Shown: positions 47,863 through 55,960 of the stretch, piece by piece | Numbering within the stretch: position 1 is the first letter of the stretch | How the letters are laid out: each line of letters starts with the position of its first letter | Source: Caldilinea sp. CFX5 | GTDB lineage: Bacteria > Chloroflexota > Anaerolineae > Caldilineales > Caldilineaceae | DNA length: 64,000 nucleotides | Reading direction: 5' to 3' | Assembly: GCA_021405325.1 (NCBI GenBank) | Contig: QWII01000018.1 | Coordinates: 62,001 to 126,000 of the forward strand | Notes under the pieces: model-generated | Told to the model about the DNA's origin: nothing | Seen by the model: the letters and a program-made list of their open reading frames with translations, nothing else | Database searches by the model: none | Translations under genes and position numbers: made by a program

Positions 47863-48252
47863 TTGCCTAGCATAAGAAATAGACTACTCTTTTGTGACTA
47901 TGGGCTATATCCTTTCCGCGTCTACCTGGGCTGGATCACCGTGGCGACCATTGCCAACGCCACCATTGTTCTCTACAACTGGGGCTGGCAAGGCGCGCCG
48001 CTGACGGCGGAGCTATGGGCCGCGTTGTTGGTTTACATTGCCGCTGTCATCGGCTTTTTCTTCGCACTACGCCCGCGTGATGCGGCTTACACCCTGGTCT
48101 TGGTTTGGGCCTTTGTCGGCATTTACATTGCACAAAATGATGCCCCATTGACGGCTTACAGCGCCCTGGTTATGGCTGGTATGTTGGCGGGTGTCGCTTT
48201 CACGGCGCTCTTTTTAGGTCGGCGCAGCCACGAGCCAATGACCACGAATTAA
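47863..48252 (+). pseudogene. Truncated tryptophan-rich sensory protein (TspO/MBR-like) remnant
   Basis: About 120 residues with four hydrophobic segments: YPFRVYLGWITVATIANATIVLYNWGW, LLVYIAAVIGFFFALRPRDAAYTLVLVWAFVGIYIAQ. This resembles the C-terminal half of long TspO-like proteins; the N-terminal half is absent and no ribosome binding site precedes the TTG at 47863. The break lies in the operon A promoter region. It may still be translated as a short protein, but a decayed gene is more likely. Confidence 0.55.
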
Positions 48253-48259
48253 GGAGGCA

Positions 48260-48302
48260 CCGCAGCGGTTGGAAGGGAATTCGTTCCTTCCAACCACTGC
48301 GG
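48260..48302 (+). terminator. Hairpin after the truncated membrane gene
   Basis: CCGCAG plus GGTTGGAAGGGAA pair with TTCCTTCCAACC plus CTGCGG around TTCG, with one mismatch and one bulged base. It begins 7 nt after the stop codon. The tetraloop TTCG favours a stable RNA hairpin. Confidence 0.7.
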
Positions 48303-48323
48303 TGGACATTACCAAAAATGGAG

Positions 48324-48405
48324 GTAACTACTAAGCCCGCTCCTAGCCGGTCCGTGACCGGCGCCGAGACGCCGGTCACGGACCGGCTAGGAGCTTAGTA
48401 GTTAC
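48324..48405. repeat. 36-bp palindrome sharing the AGCCGGTCCG core
   Basis: An inner stem of 24 bp (48340-48363 with 48370-48393, loop CCGAGA) continues after a 4-nt bulge (CCCG) into a 12-bp outer stem GTAACTACTAAG (48324-48335 with 48394-48405). The core TAGCCGGTCCGTGACCGGCG matches that at 42231-42295 except for one base, which is compensated on the other arm. Confidence 0.92.
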
Positions 48406-48427
48406 AAATGGCGTAAAATCAGCCAGG

Positions 48428-49594
48428 TTACGCCGTGGCCAACGTGAGTAGACTATCCACCAATCGATCTACATCACGTTCTTCAATAAAGGCTGCCAGC
48501 GAAATACGTACGCTCGTGCCGCGCAGCGCTGGACGTTGGATCATCTGCCAGCGTTCCCGCAGGGCCGTGGAAAGAGCGACGCCATCCATCTTGTCAAGCG
48601 AGATGGTGGCAATCCCAGTGGCGTCCCGCAGGTTGAGCGGGCTGTGAATACGGACGCCCGGCACGCGTTGCAACTGCTCATGGAAATAAGCCGTGAGGTG
48701 GCGCGAATGGGCTTCAACCGCCTCGACCCCTAGCGCCTCGACATAGGCAACGCCGGCCACCATTGCCGTGTCATACGAATAAGTCCGACCGCCATACTCA
48801 AAACGGCGCGCACCGGGAATCCAGTTGAGGTCTTCAACCCCCATTGTCACGCTGCCGGTTTGGGTCATGTTGCTGCCACACCAGGTGACATCGATGTGAT
48901 CCAACCGATCCCGCCGGATGTAAAGCGCCGCCGATGGATAGGGTCCCAGTAGCCACTTATAGCCAACCATTGCATAGAAGTCACAGCCCAACGCGTGCAG
49001 ATCGAGTGGAAATTGCCCAGCCGAATGGGCGCCGTCATAAAGGACATAACTGCCTCGTGCATGGGCCAATCGCGTCATCTCCGCCACGGGCAGCTTTGTC
49101 CCGCTATCGGTAGTTACATGGCTGACGGCCACCAACTTGGTGCGGTTGGTCAGCACAGCCTGGAAACTGCTCAACATCTCATCGGCATTGTGCGAGACCG
49201 GGATACGACTCACCTTCAAATCATGCCGTCGCACCACATTCATCAGTGGAATCAGCAGCGCCGGATGCTCCTGGTCGGTGACAATCACCTCATCCCCCGG
49301 TTGCCACGCCAGCCCTTCGACGACAATGTTCACCGCCGTCGAGAACTGCGTCGTAAAGGCGATCTCATCGGCCTCGGCGCCAACGAATTTCGCCAGCCTG
49401 GCCCGCGCCTTCTCAATGCCGATAAACTCATCATCGCGCGCCAGCAACCGTCCCGGCCCTTCGGCAATGATGGTCGTCGGCAGGCGCAACAACTCCGCCC
49501 CGACGCTGTTGGCGAGCGGCGCCATGCCGCCACAATTAAAATGGGTATAGTGCGCCAACATGGGGAAATCGTGGCGGATGCTGTTGAGGGGCAT
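48428..49594 (-). CDS. Class V PLP aminotransferase-fold enzyme
   Basis: 388 residues of the cysteine-desulfurase / isopenicillin-N-epimerase-like group. Landmarks: HFNCGGMAPL near the start, FTTQFSTAVNIVVEGL, VTDQEHPALLIPL, SHVTTDSGTKLPV, LYDGAHSAGQFPLDL and the Schiff-base K213 (MVGYKWLLGPYPSAALY). It might desulfurate, lyse or epimerise an amino acid. It is the last gene of operon B, separated from the gamma-glutamyltransferase gene by 209 bp with a long palindrome. AAAGGA precedes ATG 49594. Confidence 0.88.
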   Translation of the reverse strand: MPLNSIRHDFPMLAHYTHFNCGGMAPLANSVGAELLRLPTTIIAEGPGRLLARDDEFIGIEKARARLAKFVGAEADEIAFTTQFSTAVNIVVEGLAWQPGDEVIVTDQEHPALLIPLMNVVRRHDLKVSRIPVSHNADEMLSSFQAVLTNRTKLVAVSHVTTDSGTKLPVAEMTRLAHARGSYVLYDGAHSAGQFPLDLHALGCDFYAMVGYKWLLGPYPSAALYIRRDRLDHIDVTWCGSNMTQTGSVTMGVEDLNWIPGARRFEYGGRTYSYDTAMVAGVAYVEALGVEAVEAHSRHLTAYFHEQLQRVPGVRIHSPLNLRDATGIATISLDKMDGVALSTALRERWQMIQRPALRGTSVRISLAAFIEERDVDRLVDSLLTLATA

Positions 49595-49644
49595 ACTCTG
49601 TTGTCCTTTCGCGTACTAATCTCTTATGTCCAATTACCCAGAAA

Positions 49645-49798
49645 ACACAACAACGGATTTAGGAAGGAACGGATTTGTTACGGAGTATACAAAATATCGA
49701 TTTTTCAAATAACGCTTTGAATCGATAAAGTGGAGAATAACCGCAAGCTTCTCTTGACAAACCGACAAATCCGTTCCTTCCCAAATCCGTTGTTGTGT
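49645..49798. repeat. 34-bp-arm inverted repeat with an 86-nt structured loop
   Basis: Arms 49645-49678 and 49765-49798 pair at 33 of 34 positions (ACACAACAACGGATTT and so on). The loop contains a second palindrome TATCGATT (49695-49702) with AATCGATA (49720-49727). It lies between the gamma-glutamyltransferase and aminotransferase genes. Confidence 0.9.
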
Positions 49799-49803
49799 CT
49801 TCC

Positions 49804-51429
49804 TCACCACCCAACCGCGTACCCGTCGCGCCGCGGATCGCCGCCGCCGGAAAACGCGCCGCTTTCCGGGTCGATCATGATGCCTTGCGCGCCGCCGAAA
49901 GCCATCGAAAAATCGGGCTGGGGATCGACCAGGTGGCCCCGCTCGGTGAGACCGGCGAGAATCTCCTTACGAATGCGCCCTTCGGTAATGACGCGATTGG
50001 CTTCCTGGGGCCGGACACGCGGCGCTTCAATGGCGGCCTGGATCGTCATTTCAAAGTCTATCAGGTTGGACATGAACTGGGGCGTCGTCTCCATAATGCC
50101 GTGGCTGCCCGGCGTGCCCATACAGGCAAAGACCTTGCCGTTGCGCCAGATCATGCCCGGCGAGAGACACATTTCGACCTTTTTGTGGGGCGCGACCACG
50201 TTGGGGCTGTCGGCGTCCAGATCAAACCAGTAGAGGAAATCGTTGAGCAAAATGCCTGTCCCCGGCACAACCACGCCACAGCCAAAGCCGCCGAGACTTT
50301 GCGTAGCCGAGACGGCATTGCCTTCGGCATCCACCACATTAAAGTGGGTCGTACTCTCCCGCAGCCCTGGATCGCCGGGTTTGACAACGCCGGTGTCCAT
50401 TGTGGTGGCGTAGCGGGCGCCGGCAATGCGGGCTGCTTTCTTGGGATCGACCAACTTGCGCCGCTCCGCGCAGTATTCTGCCGAGAGCAGCCGCGCCATC
50501 GGCGCACCGGGTTTTACATTGTAATGGACGCGGTCGGCAATCGCCAGCTTCTCAAGCTCAATCAACGTGTGCAAATGCTCCACCGAGTTATGACCCATCG
50601 CCTTGAGGTCATAGCCTTCCAGCAGCTTTAACGTCTGCAACCATTGCATGGCGCTGGAAGGCGGCGGCGGGCCATAAACCATGAAGTCGCGGTAGCTGAT
50701 GCCAAGCGGATCGACCCACTCCACGGTGAGATCGGCCAAATCCTTTTTCGTCAGCAGACCGCCGTTGGCCTGACAGAAATTGACGATCTGATCGGCGATC
50801 TCGCCCTTGTAGTAGACCTCTGGCCCGCCTTCCACCAACATGCGATAGGTGCGCGCCAAATCCGGTTGTTTATGAATTTGTCCCACCCGCATCGGCGCGC
50901 CATTGGGAAAGAAAAAGGCCATCGACGAGGGATGTTCACGCAGCCACGGCTCATAAGCGTTGACAATGCTCGCCGCATGAACCGTCACCGGGTGGCCCTC
51001 TTCGCAAATTTCGATGACATGCTTAAAGACGCTGGCCCGATCCATCGTGCCAAAGCGTTCCAACGCCGCACACCACCCCGCCGGCGACCCTGGCGTCATC
51101 GGCGACTTGATCCCGCGAATCATCTCGTCCGCACTGGTGAACTGGCTACGTTCGGCGGCATAGGGACTCCACCCCTGATAATCCAGACAGATATGGGTCT
51201 TGCTCTTGGCATGATAGATCTGCATCCAGCCGACCCCGCCAATGCCCGAAAGCCCCATCTCCGTCGCACCCAGGCAGGAAGCCACCGCCACCGCCGCATC
51301 AATCGCATTGCCGCCCTCCATCAGCGTCCGCAACCCCGCCACCGACGCCAACGGATGGGCCGACGACACCATGCCCCGCCGTCCCGTCACCGCGGGGCGA
51401 TATTGCACCCCGCCATATGCAAAGCCCAT
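49804..51429 (-). CDS. Gamma-glutamyltransferase family protein
   Basis: 541 residues from ATG 51429 (AGAGGGA upstream; an upstream TTG is unlikely). An Ntn-hydrolase that self-cleaves and then hydrolyses or transfers gamma-glutamyl groups or related amides. The nucleophile is T360 in RESTTHFNVVDAEGNAVSATQS. The N-terminal MVSSAHPLASVAGLRTLMEGGNAIDAAVAVA and the C-terminal MGTPGSHGIMETTPQFMSNLIDF are typical. There is no signal peptide, so it is probably cytoplasmic. Its place after ABC permeases suggests it processes the imported compound. Confidence 0.9.
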   Translation of the reverse strand: MGFAYGGVQYRPAVTGRRGMVSSAHPLASVAGLRTLMEGGNAIDAAVAVASCLGATEMGLSGIGGVGWMQIYHAKSKTHICLDYQGWSPYAAERSQFTSADEMIRGIKSPMTPGSPAGWCAALERFGTMDRASVFKHVIEICEEGHPVTVHAASIVNAYEPWLREHPSSMAFFFPNGAPMRVGQIHKQPDLARTYRMLVEGGPEVYYKGEIADQIVNFCQANGGLLTKKDLADLTVEWVDPLGISYRDFMVYGPPPPSSAMQWLQTLKLLEGYDLKAMGHNSVEHLHTLIELEKLAIADRVHYNVKPGAPMARLLSAEYCAERRKLVDPKKAARIAGARYATTMDTGVVKPGDPGLRESTTHFNVVDAEGNAVSATQSLGGFGCGVVVPGTGILLNDFLYWFDLDADSPNVVAPHKKVEMCLSPGMIWRNGKVFACMGTPGSHGIMETTPQFMSNLIDFEMTIQAAIEAPRVRPQEANRVITEGRIRKEILAGLTERGHLVDPQPDFSMAFGGAQGIMIDPESGAFSGGGDPRRDGYAVGW

Positions 51430-51451
51430 TGTTCCCTCTGTTTCTTTATGC

Positions 51452-51500
51452 AATAACGAATGGATAACAATTAATCATTAATTATTCTCCATTCATTATT
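51452..51500. repeat. 24-bp AT-rich imperfect palindrome
   Basis: AATAACGAATGGATAACAATTAAT (as 51452-51475) pairs with 51477-51500 at 21 of 24 positions around a single base. It fills the gap between the MalG-type permease stop and the gamma-glutamyltransferase start. Confidence 0.75.
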
Positions 51501-51502
51501 AG

Positions 51503-52435
51503 TTAGCCTTTGATGCCCCCAACGGTAATGCCCTGCACAAAGTACCGCTGGAAGGCGAAGAAGACAATCACCTGCGCGGCCGCCATATAGGTAGCCGCCG
51601 CCATCAATGCGCCATAATTCACCCGCAATTCGCGGTTGGAGAGCAGCGCAAAGCCCACCGTCAAGGTCATCATATCCGACGAACTGACCACAATCAACGG
51701 CCAGAAGAAGGCATTCCACTGACCGATAAAGACAAAGATCCCCAGCACCGCCAACCCCGGTTTGGAGAGCGGCAGGATGATCTTGCTGAAGACCCGCAGT
51801 TCCGAGCAGCCATCGATTGTCGCTGCTTCGATCAGTTCGGTCGGCAAGGTCTGGATAAACTGGCGCATGAGAAAGACGCCAAAGGGCGCTGACAGACCAG
51901 GCGCGATCAAACCCAAATAGCTGTTCACCAGCCCAAAGCGGGTCATCAAGGTAAAGAGCGGGATGATCAGTGCAAAGCCGGGGATCATCATCGAACTGAC
52001 ATAGATCCAGAAGAGCAGCTCTTTGCCGGGAAAATGTTTTTTGGCAAAGCCATAACCGGCCATCGTTGCAAAGAGCAACTGAAAAGCCGTCACCGACAAC
52101 GCCATCAAGAGGCTATTAAAAGTCCAACGCCCCACCGGCGAATTGGCAAAGGCTTCCCAGAAATTATTCAACGAGATGCTCGTCGGAATCCACTCCGGCG
52201 GCAGACTCATCACCACCGTGGGCGGTTTGAGCGCCGTCGTCACCATCCAGTAGAGCGGAAAGAGACTGACCACCGCCCATCCGGTCAGGATGACATAGGC
52301 AAAGAGCATAAAAAGGCGTTCCGAAGGCGTCGCCTCACGCCAACCGCGTGCCAGCCGCGCCAGCAAGCTGCGACTCCGAACCGGTGGTGGGGCTAAAGCA
52401 ATGCTACCAGACACAGCGCGCCCTTTCTCTGTCAT
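51503..52435 (-). CDS. Carbohydrate ABC transporter permease, MalG type (operon B)
   Basis: 310 residues from ATG 52435; GTG 52414 has a better site (AAAGGG) and is a real alternative. Six membrane helices; EAA loop LIEAATIDGCSELRVFSKIILPLSKPGLAVLG; C-terminal QRYFVQGITVGGIKG. Paired with the MalF-type gene upstream. The intergenic gap to that gene is filled by a 28-bp perfect palindrome. Confidence 0.93.
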   Translation of the reverse strand: MTEKGRAVSGSIALAPPPVRSRSLLARLARGWREATPSERLFMLFAYVILTGWAVVSLFPLYWMVTTALKPPTVVMSLPPEWIPTSISLNNFWEAFANSPVGRWTFNSLLMALSVTAFQLLFATMAGYGFAKKHFPGKELLFWIYVSSMMIPGFALIIPLFTLMTRFGLVNSYLGLIAPGLSAPFGVFLMRQFIQTLPTELIEAATIDGCSELRVFSKIILPLSKPGLAVLGIFVFIGQWNAFFWPLIVVSSSDMMTLTVGFALLSNRELRVNYGALMAAATYMAAAQVIVFFAFQRYFVQGITVGGIKG

Positions 52436-52453
52436 GCTACGTGATTCGTGATT

Positions 52454-52522
52454 CGTGCTACGTGCTGCGTGTATCGTTGCCTGAGCCTGTCGAAGGCAAC
52501 GATACACGCAGCACGTAGCACG
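52454..52522. repeat. 28-bp perfect palindrome with loop TGAGCCTGTCGAA
   Basis: Arms 52454-52481 and 52495-52522 are exactly complementary (CGTGCTACGTGCTGCGTG and so on). The 13-nt loop TGAGCCTGTCGAA is the exact reverse complement of the loop at 6223-6235, although the arms are unrelated. It lies between the two permease genes of operon B. Confidence 0.92.
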
Positions 52523-52524
52523 GC

Positions 52525-53412
52525 TTAATACTCAACATTTGTGCGCAAGAGACGGAATTGTACGACAGCCAGACCCACCGTGATGACGAGCAAAATTACC
52601 GCCACCGCCGAGGCTCGGCCAAAATCAAAGCGGATAAAGCCATATTCATAAATGGAAAAGACCAGATTAGTCGTCGCATAGTTTGGGCCACCGCGCGTCA
52701 TGACAAAAATCTCGGTGAAAATTTGCAATGAGGCAATCGTTCCCAGGATTGAGACATAGGTCAGCGCCGGCTTTAGCAGCGGCACCGTAATCGACACCAC
52801 CTGCCGCCAGATCGACGCCCCTTCAATCGCCGCCGCCTCGTACAACTCCTTGGGAATGCCGCCCATCGACGCTGTGAGCAGAATGATCGACCCGCCCCAA
52901 TGGGAGGCATGATACATGAAGACAATGCTCAACAGGCTAAAGGTCGGATCGGCCAACCACAACACCGGCGCAATCCCAACCAGCCCCAGCAGATAATTAA
53001 ACAAGCCAAAGGCCGGGTCATAGAGGTAGAGCCAGACCATGCTGAGAACCAGCCCGGAAGTCACTACCGGGAGATAAAAGGCCGATTTGAAAAAAGTCTG
53101 GGCCGCTGTCGGTAGCCGAAAGATCAACACCGACATCAGCAGCGCCAGCAGCACCCCCACCGGCACAATCAGCAGCGCATAGAGGAAGGTGTTGGTCAGA
53201 ATCGTGAAAAAGGCCGTTTCATCGAGCAGTTTTTCATAATTCTGCAACCCGACCCACTCGCGCCCAGTCAGCCGCAAGCGCTGAAAACTCAGCACAATCG
53301 AATCTACCATCGGGTAGAGTGAAAAGATGAGAAACATCAGCAAACTGGGCAACACAAAAAAGTAGCCCCAGAGGATGCCACGGGTCCGCCTGCCGAGTAG
53401 TCGTCGCGCCAT
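52525..53412 (-). CDS. Carbohydrate ABC transporter permease, MalF type (operon B)
   Basis: 295 residues, six membrane helices (GILWGYFFVLPSLLMFLIFSLYPMVDSIVLSF first). EAA loop ELYEAAAIEGASIWRQVVSITVPLLKPALTYV. It forms the channel with the MalG-type partner. GGAGG lies just before ATG 53412. It follows the SBP gene by 108 bp that contain a perfect hairpin. Confidence 0.94.
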   Translation of the reverse strand: MARRLLGRRTRGILWGYFFVLPSLLMFLIFSLYPMVDSIVLSFQRLRLTGREWVGLQNYEKLLDETAFFTILTNTFLYALLIVPVGVLLALLMSVLIFRLPTAAQTFFKSAFYLPVVTSGLVLSMVWLYLYDPAFGLFNYLLGLVGIAPVLWLADPTFSLLSIVFMYHASHWGGSIILLTASMGGIPKELYEAAAIEGASIWRQVVSITVPLLKPALTYVSILGTIASLQIFTEIFVMTRGGPNYATTNLVFSIYEYGFIRFDFGRASAVAVILLVITVGLAVVQFRLLRTNVEY

Positions 53413-53436
53413 TACGCCTCCCTATGATTTAGACAG

Positions 53437-53515
53437 GAAGACAGGAAGACAAGAAGACCGAAAAGTCTCGATGCGTGTGCTTCTTGTCTCCCCCTCTTCT
53501 TGTCTTCCTGTCTTC
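53437..53515. repeat. 21-bp inverted repeat between SBP and permease (operon B)
   Basis: GAAGACAGGAAGACAAGAAG plus A (53437-53457) pairs exactly with 53495-53515; the loop is 37 nt. It lies at the same operon position as the hairpin at 46271-46309 in operon A, but the sequence is unrelated. Confidence 0.88.
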
Positions 53516-53520
53516 TTCGA

Positions 53521-54888
53521 TCAGCCGGCCATCGCCTCTTGGATCAGCTTGTTCCCTTCGACGGCGAATTCGTCGAGCGCTTCTTTGGGGGTCAACTGGC
53601 CGCTGAAGGCTGCTTCCAACATGCGCGGCGCAAGCGAGAAGGTGATCGCTGCGGCACTGGCCCGGCGGCCAAAGGTTGACATCATATCGGTGAAGCGGAG
53701 ACCGACCTTCATGTTCTCATCTTCCACGGCGCCCCAGAGCGATTGCAGGGCCGGCGGCATGCCAAAGGCGTCGAGCGATAGCTTGAGCGCATCGGGCCGG
53801 GTGAGGAATTGGGTCCAGCGGTGGGCGGCGGCAGTCTGATTCGCATCCTTCTGTTGGAAGACATAGTGGCCGTGGATGTTGGTCATCACTGCCGGTTCTT
53901 TGCCCGGCACGTTGGGCGGCGGCGCCCAGTACCATTTGAAGTCCTCCCGATCGACAAATTCGGGCGGCGTCTTACCCGACCCTTGCGAGGGGAAAGTCGC
54001 AGCCTTGCCTTCGGTGAAGATCTGGCCGGCCTCTTGCGCCTTGCGAATCGCGGTGCCGGGGACGGCTACCTTGTGGTCATTTTCCAATGCCACCAGCCAC
54101 TCTAAACCGGCGACCCCTTCCGGGCTGTTGAGAATTACTTCGGTCTCATCGGCGTTGAAGAGGCGGGCGCCGAAGCCAAACATAAATTGGGTGATCTGGT
54201 AGTGGATATCGGTTGACAAGACTGTACCGAAGACATCCGTTGTGGTATTGGCTTTGGCCGCTTCCAGGAACTGATCCATCTCCCAGCGGCGGGTCTCGCC
54301 GGTAGGCAGCAGATCGGCAATCCCATTTTGCTCCCACATTGTCGCGTTGATCGCAATGCCGCCGCCAAAGGAGAGCCGCCAGGGCCACAAGTATTGATGC
54401 TCCTCAAACGTTGCTTCCGCCGCTACGGCCTGATGGAGATCAGCTTTTAATTCTGGCGACAGATAGTCATCAATAGGCGAGAGGGCGCCAAGCGGAATAT
54501 ATTTGGCCGCCTCGGAAACTGGCCCCTGCACTACATCCGGCGGTGTACCAGCGACCAACGAGGCGTCGAGCTTGGCAAACCAGCTTTGGTCGTGGGGCAA
54601 ATATTCAAGCTGTACCGTAGTCTCCGGCTCGGCCTCATTAAATTGCTCCACATTCAACGCGAAATAGTTGACGACATTTTCGGTCTTATCGGCGGGGACG
54701 CTCTTGAGTGTGGTGCGATCTAGGGGCAAGGTGGAGTATGCCCAATGAATGACGGTGACAGGGGCGGCGGCGGGCGCCGCGGCGCCTTGGTTGGGTGCAG
54801 ACGGTGCAACACAAGCGGCAAGGGTGGTTGCGCTGACAGCGGCTGATAATGCAAGAAACTGACGACGACTTAACGGGTTCTTGGTCAT
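53521..54888 (-). CDS. Carbohydrate ABC transporter substrate-binding lipoprotein (operon B)
   Basis: 455 residues. Twin-arginine lipoprotein N-terminus LSRRQFLALSAAVSATTLAAC, then a Pro/Ala linker. The family 1 SBP body includes EPETTVQLEYLPHDQSWFAKLDASLVAGTPPDVVQG and EGKAATFPSQGSGKTPPEF. The ligand is unknown; the operon's gamma-glutamyltransferase and aminotransferase suggest something carrying an amide or amino group rather than a plain sugar. AGAGGAGAG precedes ATG 54888, with a consensus promoter at 54963-54990. Confidence 0.92.
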   Translation of the reverse strand: MTKNPLSRRQFLALSAAVSATTLAACVAPSAPNQGAAAPAAAPVTVIHWAYSTLPLDRTTLKSVPADKTENVVNYFALNVEQFNEAEPETTVQLEYLPHDQSWFAKLDASLVAGTPPDVVQGPVSEAAKYIPLGALSPIDDYLSPELKADLHQAVAAEATFEEHQYLWPWRLSFGGGIAINATMWEQNGIADLLPTGETRRWEMDQFLEAAKANTTTDVFGTVLSTDIHYQITQFMFGFGARLFNADETEVILNSPEGVAGLEWLVALENDHKVAVPGTAIRKAQEAGQIFTEGKAATFPSQGSGKTPPEFVDREDFKWYWAPPPNVPGKEPAVMTNIHGHYVFQQKDANQTAAAHRWTQFLTRPDALKLSLDAFGMPPALQSLWGAVEDENMKVGLRFTDMMSTFGRRASAAAITFSLAPRMLEAAFSGQLTPKEALDEFAVEGNKLIQEAMAG

Positions 54889-54962
54889 ACTTCTCTCCTC
54901 TGCTTATATAAAGGGACGCACGCAGTTGATCTGGCCTGAATCATGTCAATGGGGTCTGTCCA

Positions 54963-54990
54963 ATTATAATACACTTACAATGGTTGTCAA
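54963..54990 (-). promoter_or_regulatory. Full-consensus sigma70 promoter of operon B
   Basis: On the minus strand: TTGACA, a 16-bp spacer and TATAAT, both boxes exact. The expected transcript leader is about 70 nt. The strength suggests high basal expression or repression by a factor not visible here. Confidence 0.75.
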
Positions 54991-55040
54991 ACGACCCAAA
55001 AATGGAGGCTATTTCAGCTTTGGGGCGCGTTTCGACCAGC

Positions 55041-55104
55041 AGTACGTTGCACGGACCACAGATGCTCGCATAACAGCATCAGCGCCTGACCCGTGCAACG
55101 TACT
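55041..55104. repeat. 14-bp inverted repeat upstream of operon B promoter
   Basis: AGTACGTTGCACGG (55041-55054) pairs exactly with 55091-55104; inside, GATGC (55061) pairs with GCATC (55076). The 54889-55226 gap contains only this and the promoter. Confidence 0.8.
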
Positions 55105-55226
55105 CTCTTTGCTCTCAATTGGGGTTTGCGTTAGCCGAGAAGATGATTTGTCAGTGGTCAAACTGAGGAATAACACTGGCCTAGCAGGAACAACGACCAA
55201 CGTTGAAGGTATGTGATACCCTTTGG

Positions 55227-55616
55227 CTATCCAATACCCAGGCGTTGGCGCATATCAGCGCTAGAAATGCCGCCTTTTGCTTCATGATGTTGGCGCGATT
55301 GATCGATGAGCGCTAAAAATGTCGGATCGGTGCTCATGGCAAGCGCTTCCAGATCAATCGTATCCTCACCGAAGAGGACAAGCGGCGCCAGTGTATCTAA
55401 AATCGCGATCGGCTGCCCATTGAGGGTTAAGGTTACCCGTTCCTCTTCCTCAATAATATGATCAAACTGCGCTAATGAAGTAAGGTCTTTCATCATTGGC
55501 AACAAAGCCGCGACGGGTCGATTGCCAACCATCAGGACAACAGGGCTTTGAGCAGCTTTGCCATTTTTAGCGGCCGTTTTTTTTACTTTTGGCGATACTA
55601 ATTCTATCGTCCTCAT
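55227..55616 (-). CDS. Putative Phd-like antitoxin
   Basis: 129 residues. It follows the RelE/ParE-type toxin gene with a 4-nt ATGA overlap. The N-terminal part (SPVVLMVGNRPVAALLPM) is reminiscent of Phd/YefM antitoxins, and the C-terminal part (DPTFLALIDQSRQHHEAKGGISSADMRQRLGIG) ends in an acidic/polar segment as in toxin-binding tails. Family assignment rests mainly on gene context. Confidence 0.65.
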   Translation of the reverse strand: MRTIELVSPKVKKTAAKNGKAAQSPVVLMVGNRPVAALLPMMKDLTSLAQFDHIIEEEERVTLTLNGQPIAILDTLAPLVLFGEDTIDLEALAMSTDPTFLALIDQSRQHHEAKGGISSADMRQRLGIG

Positions 55617-55912
55617 AAGTCAAACCTTTCTCCGCCAATCCAAACCTGATTGCGTTTTTTAATGCCAACAGCGCGTATATAAACCATCAGATCGGGAGCT
55701 TCCTCAACATGGTAATAAACCCGCAGGCTACCGATTCGCAATTCCCACGGTGCAAGCAGATTGGGACGCATTGGCTTCCGATTTTGCGTTTCAACCAGTG
55801 GTTCATATTGTAACTGTTTATCAACGGTATCCAAAATCGTAACACGTTGGCGCGCCGTTAACTTACGCAGATGAGCTTCTGCATCAGGAGAATAGTCAAT
55901 CCGGTAAACCAC
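55613..55912 (-). CDS. RelE/ParE-family toxin
   Basis: 99 residues from GTG 55912. YRIDYSPDAEAHLRKLTARQRVTILDTVDKQLQYEP, KPMRPNLLAPWELRIGSLRVYYHV and YIRAVGIKKRNQVWIGG show the RelE/ParE fold (helices, then a beta-sheet with basic residues). RelE members cleave mRNA on the ribosome; ParE members inhibit gyrase; which applies is unclear. Toxin-first order with translational coupling to the antitoxin. Confidence 0.82.
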   Translation of the reverse strand: MVYRIDYSPDAEAHLRKLTARQRVTILDTVDKQLQYEPLVETQNRKPMRPNLLAPWELRIGSLRVYYHVEEAPDLMVYIRAVGIKKRNQVWIGGERFDL

Positions 55913-55960
55913 AGCTTACCCCTACATGGCTTTGTTGAATCGATGATAGAAGTATCAACT

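Noticed and set aside
51452..51500. lac-operator-like sequence (GGATAACAATT) upstream of the gamma-glutamyltransferase
   Set aside because: The match is short, lies between genes inside an operon and is explained by the AT-rich palindrome.
53522..54888. Operon B substrate-binding gene as a non-transport enzyme
   Set aside because: The Tat lipoprotein signal and SBP fold, followed directly by permease genes, settle it as a transporter component.
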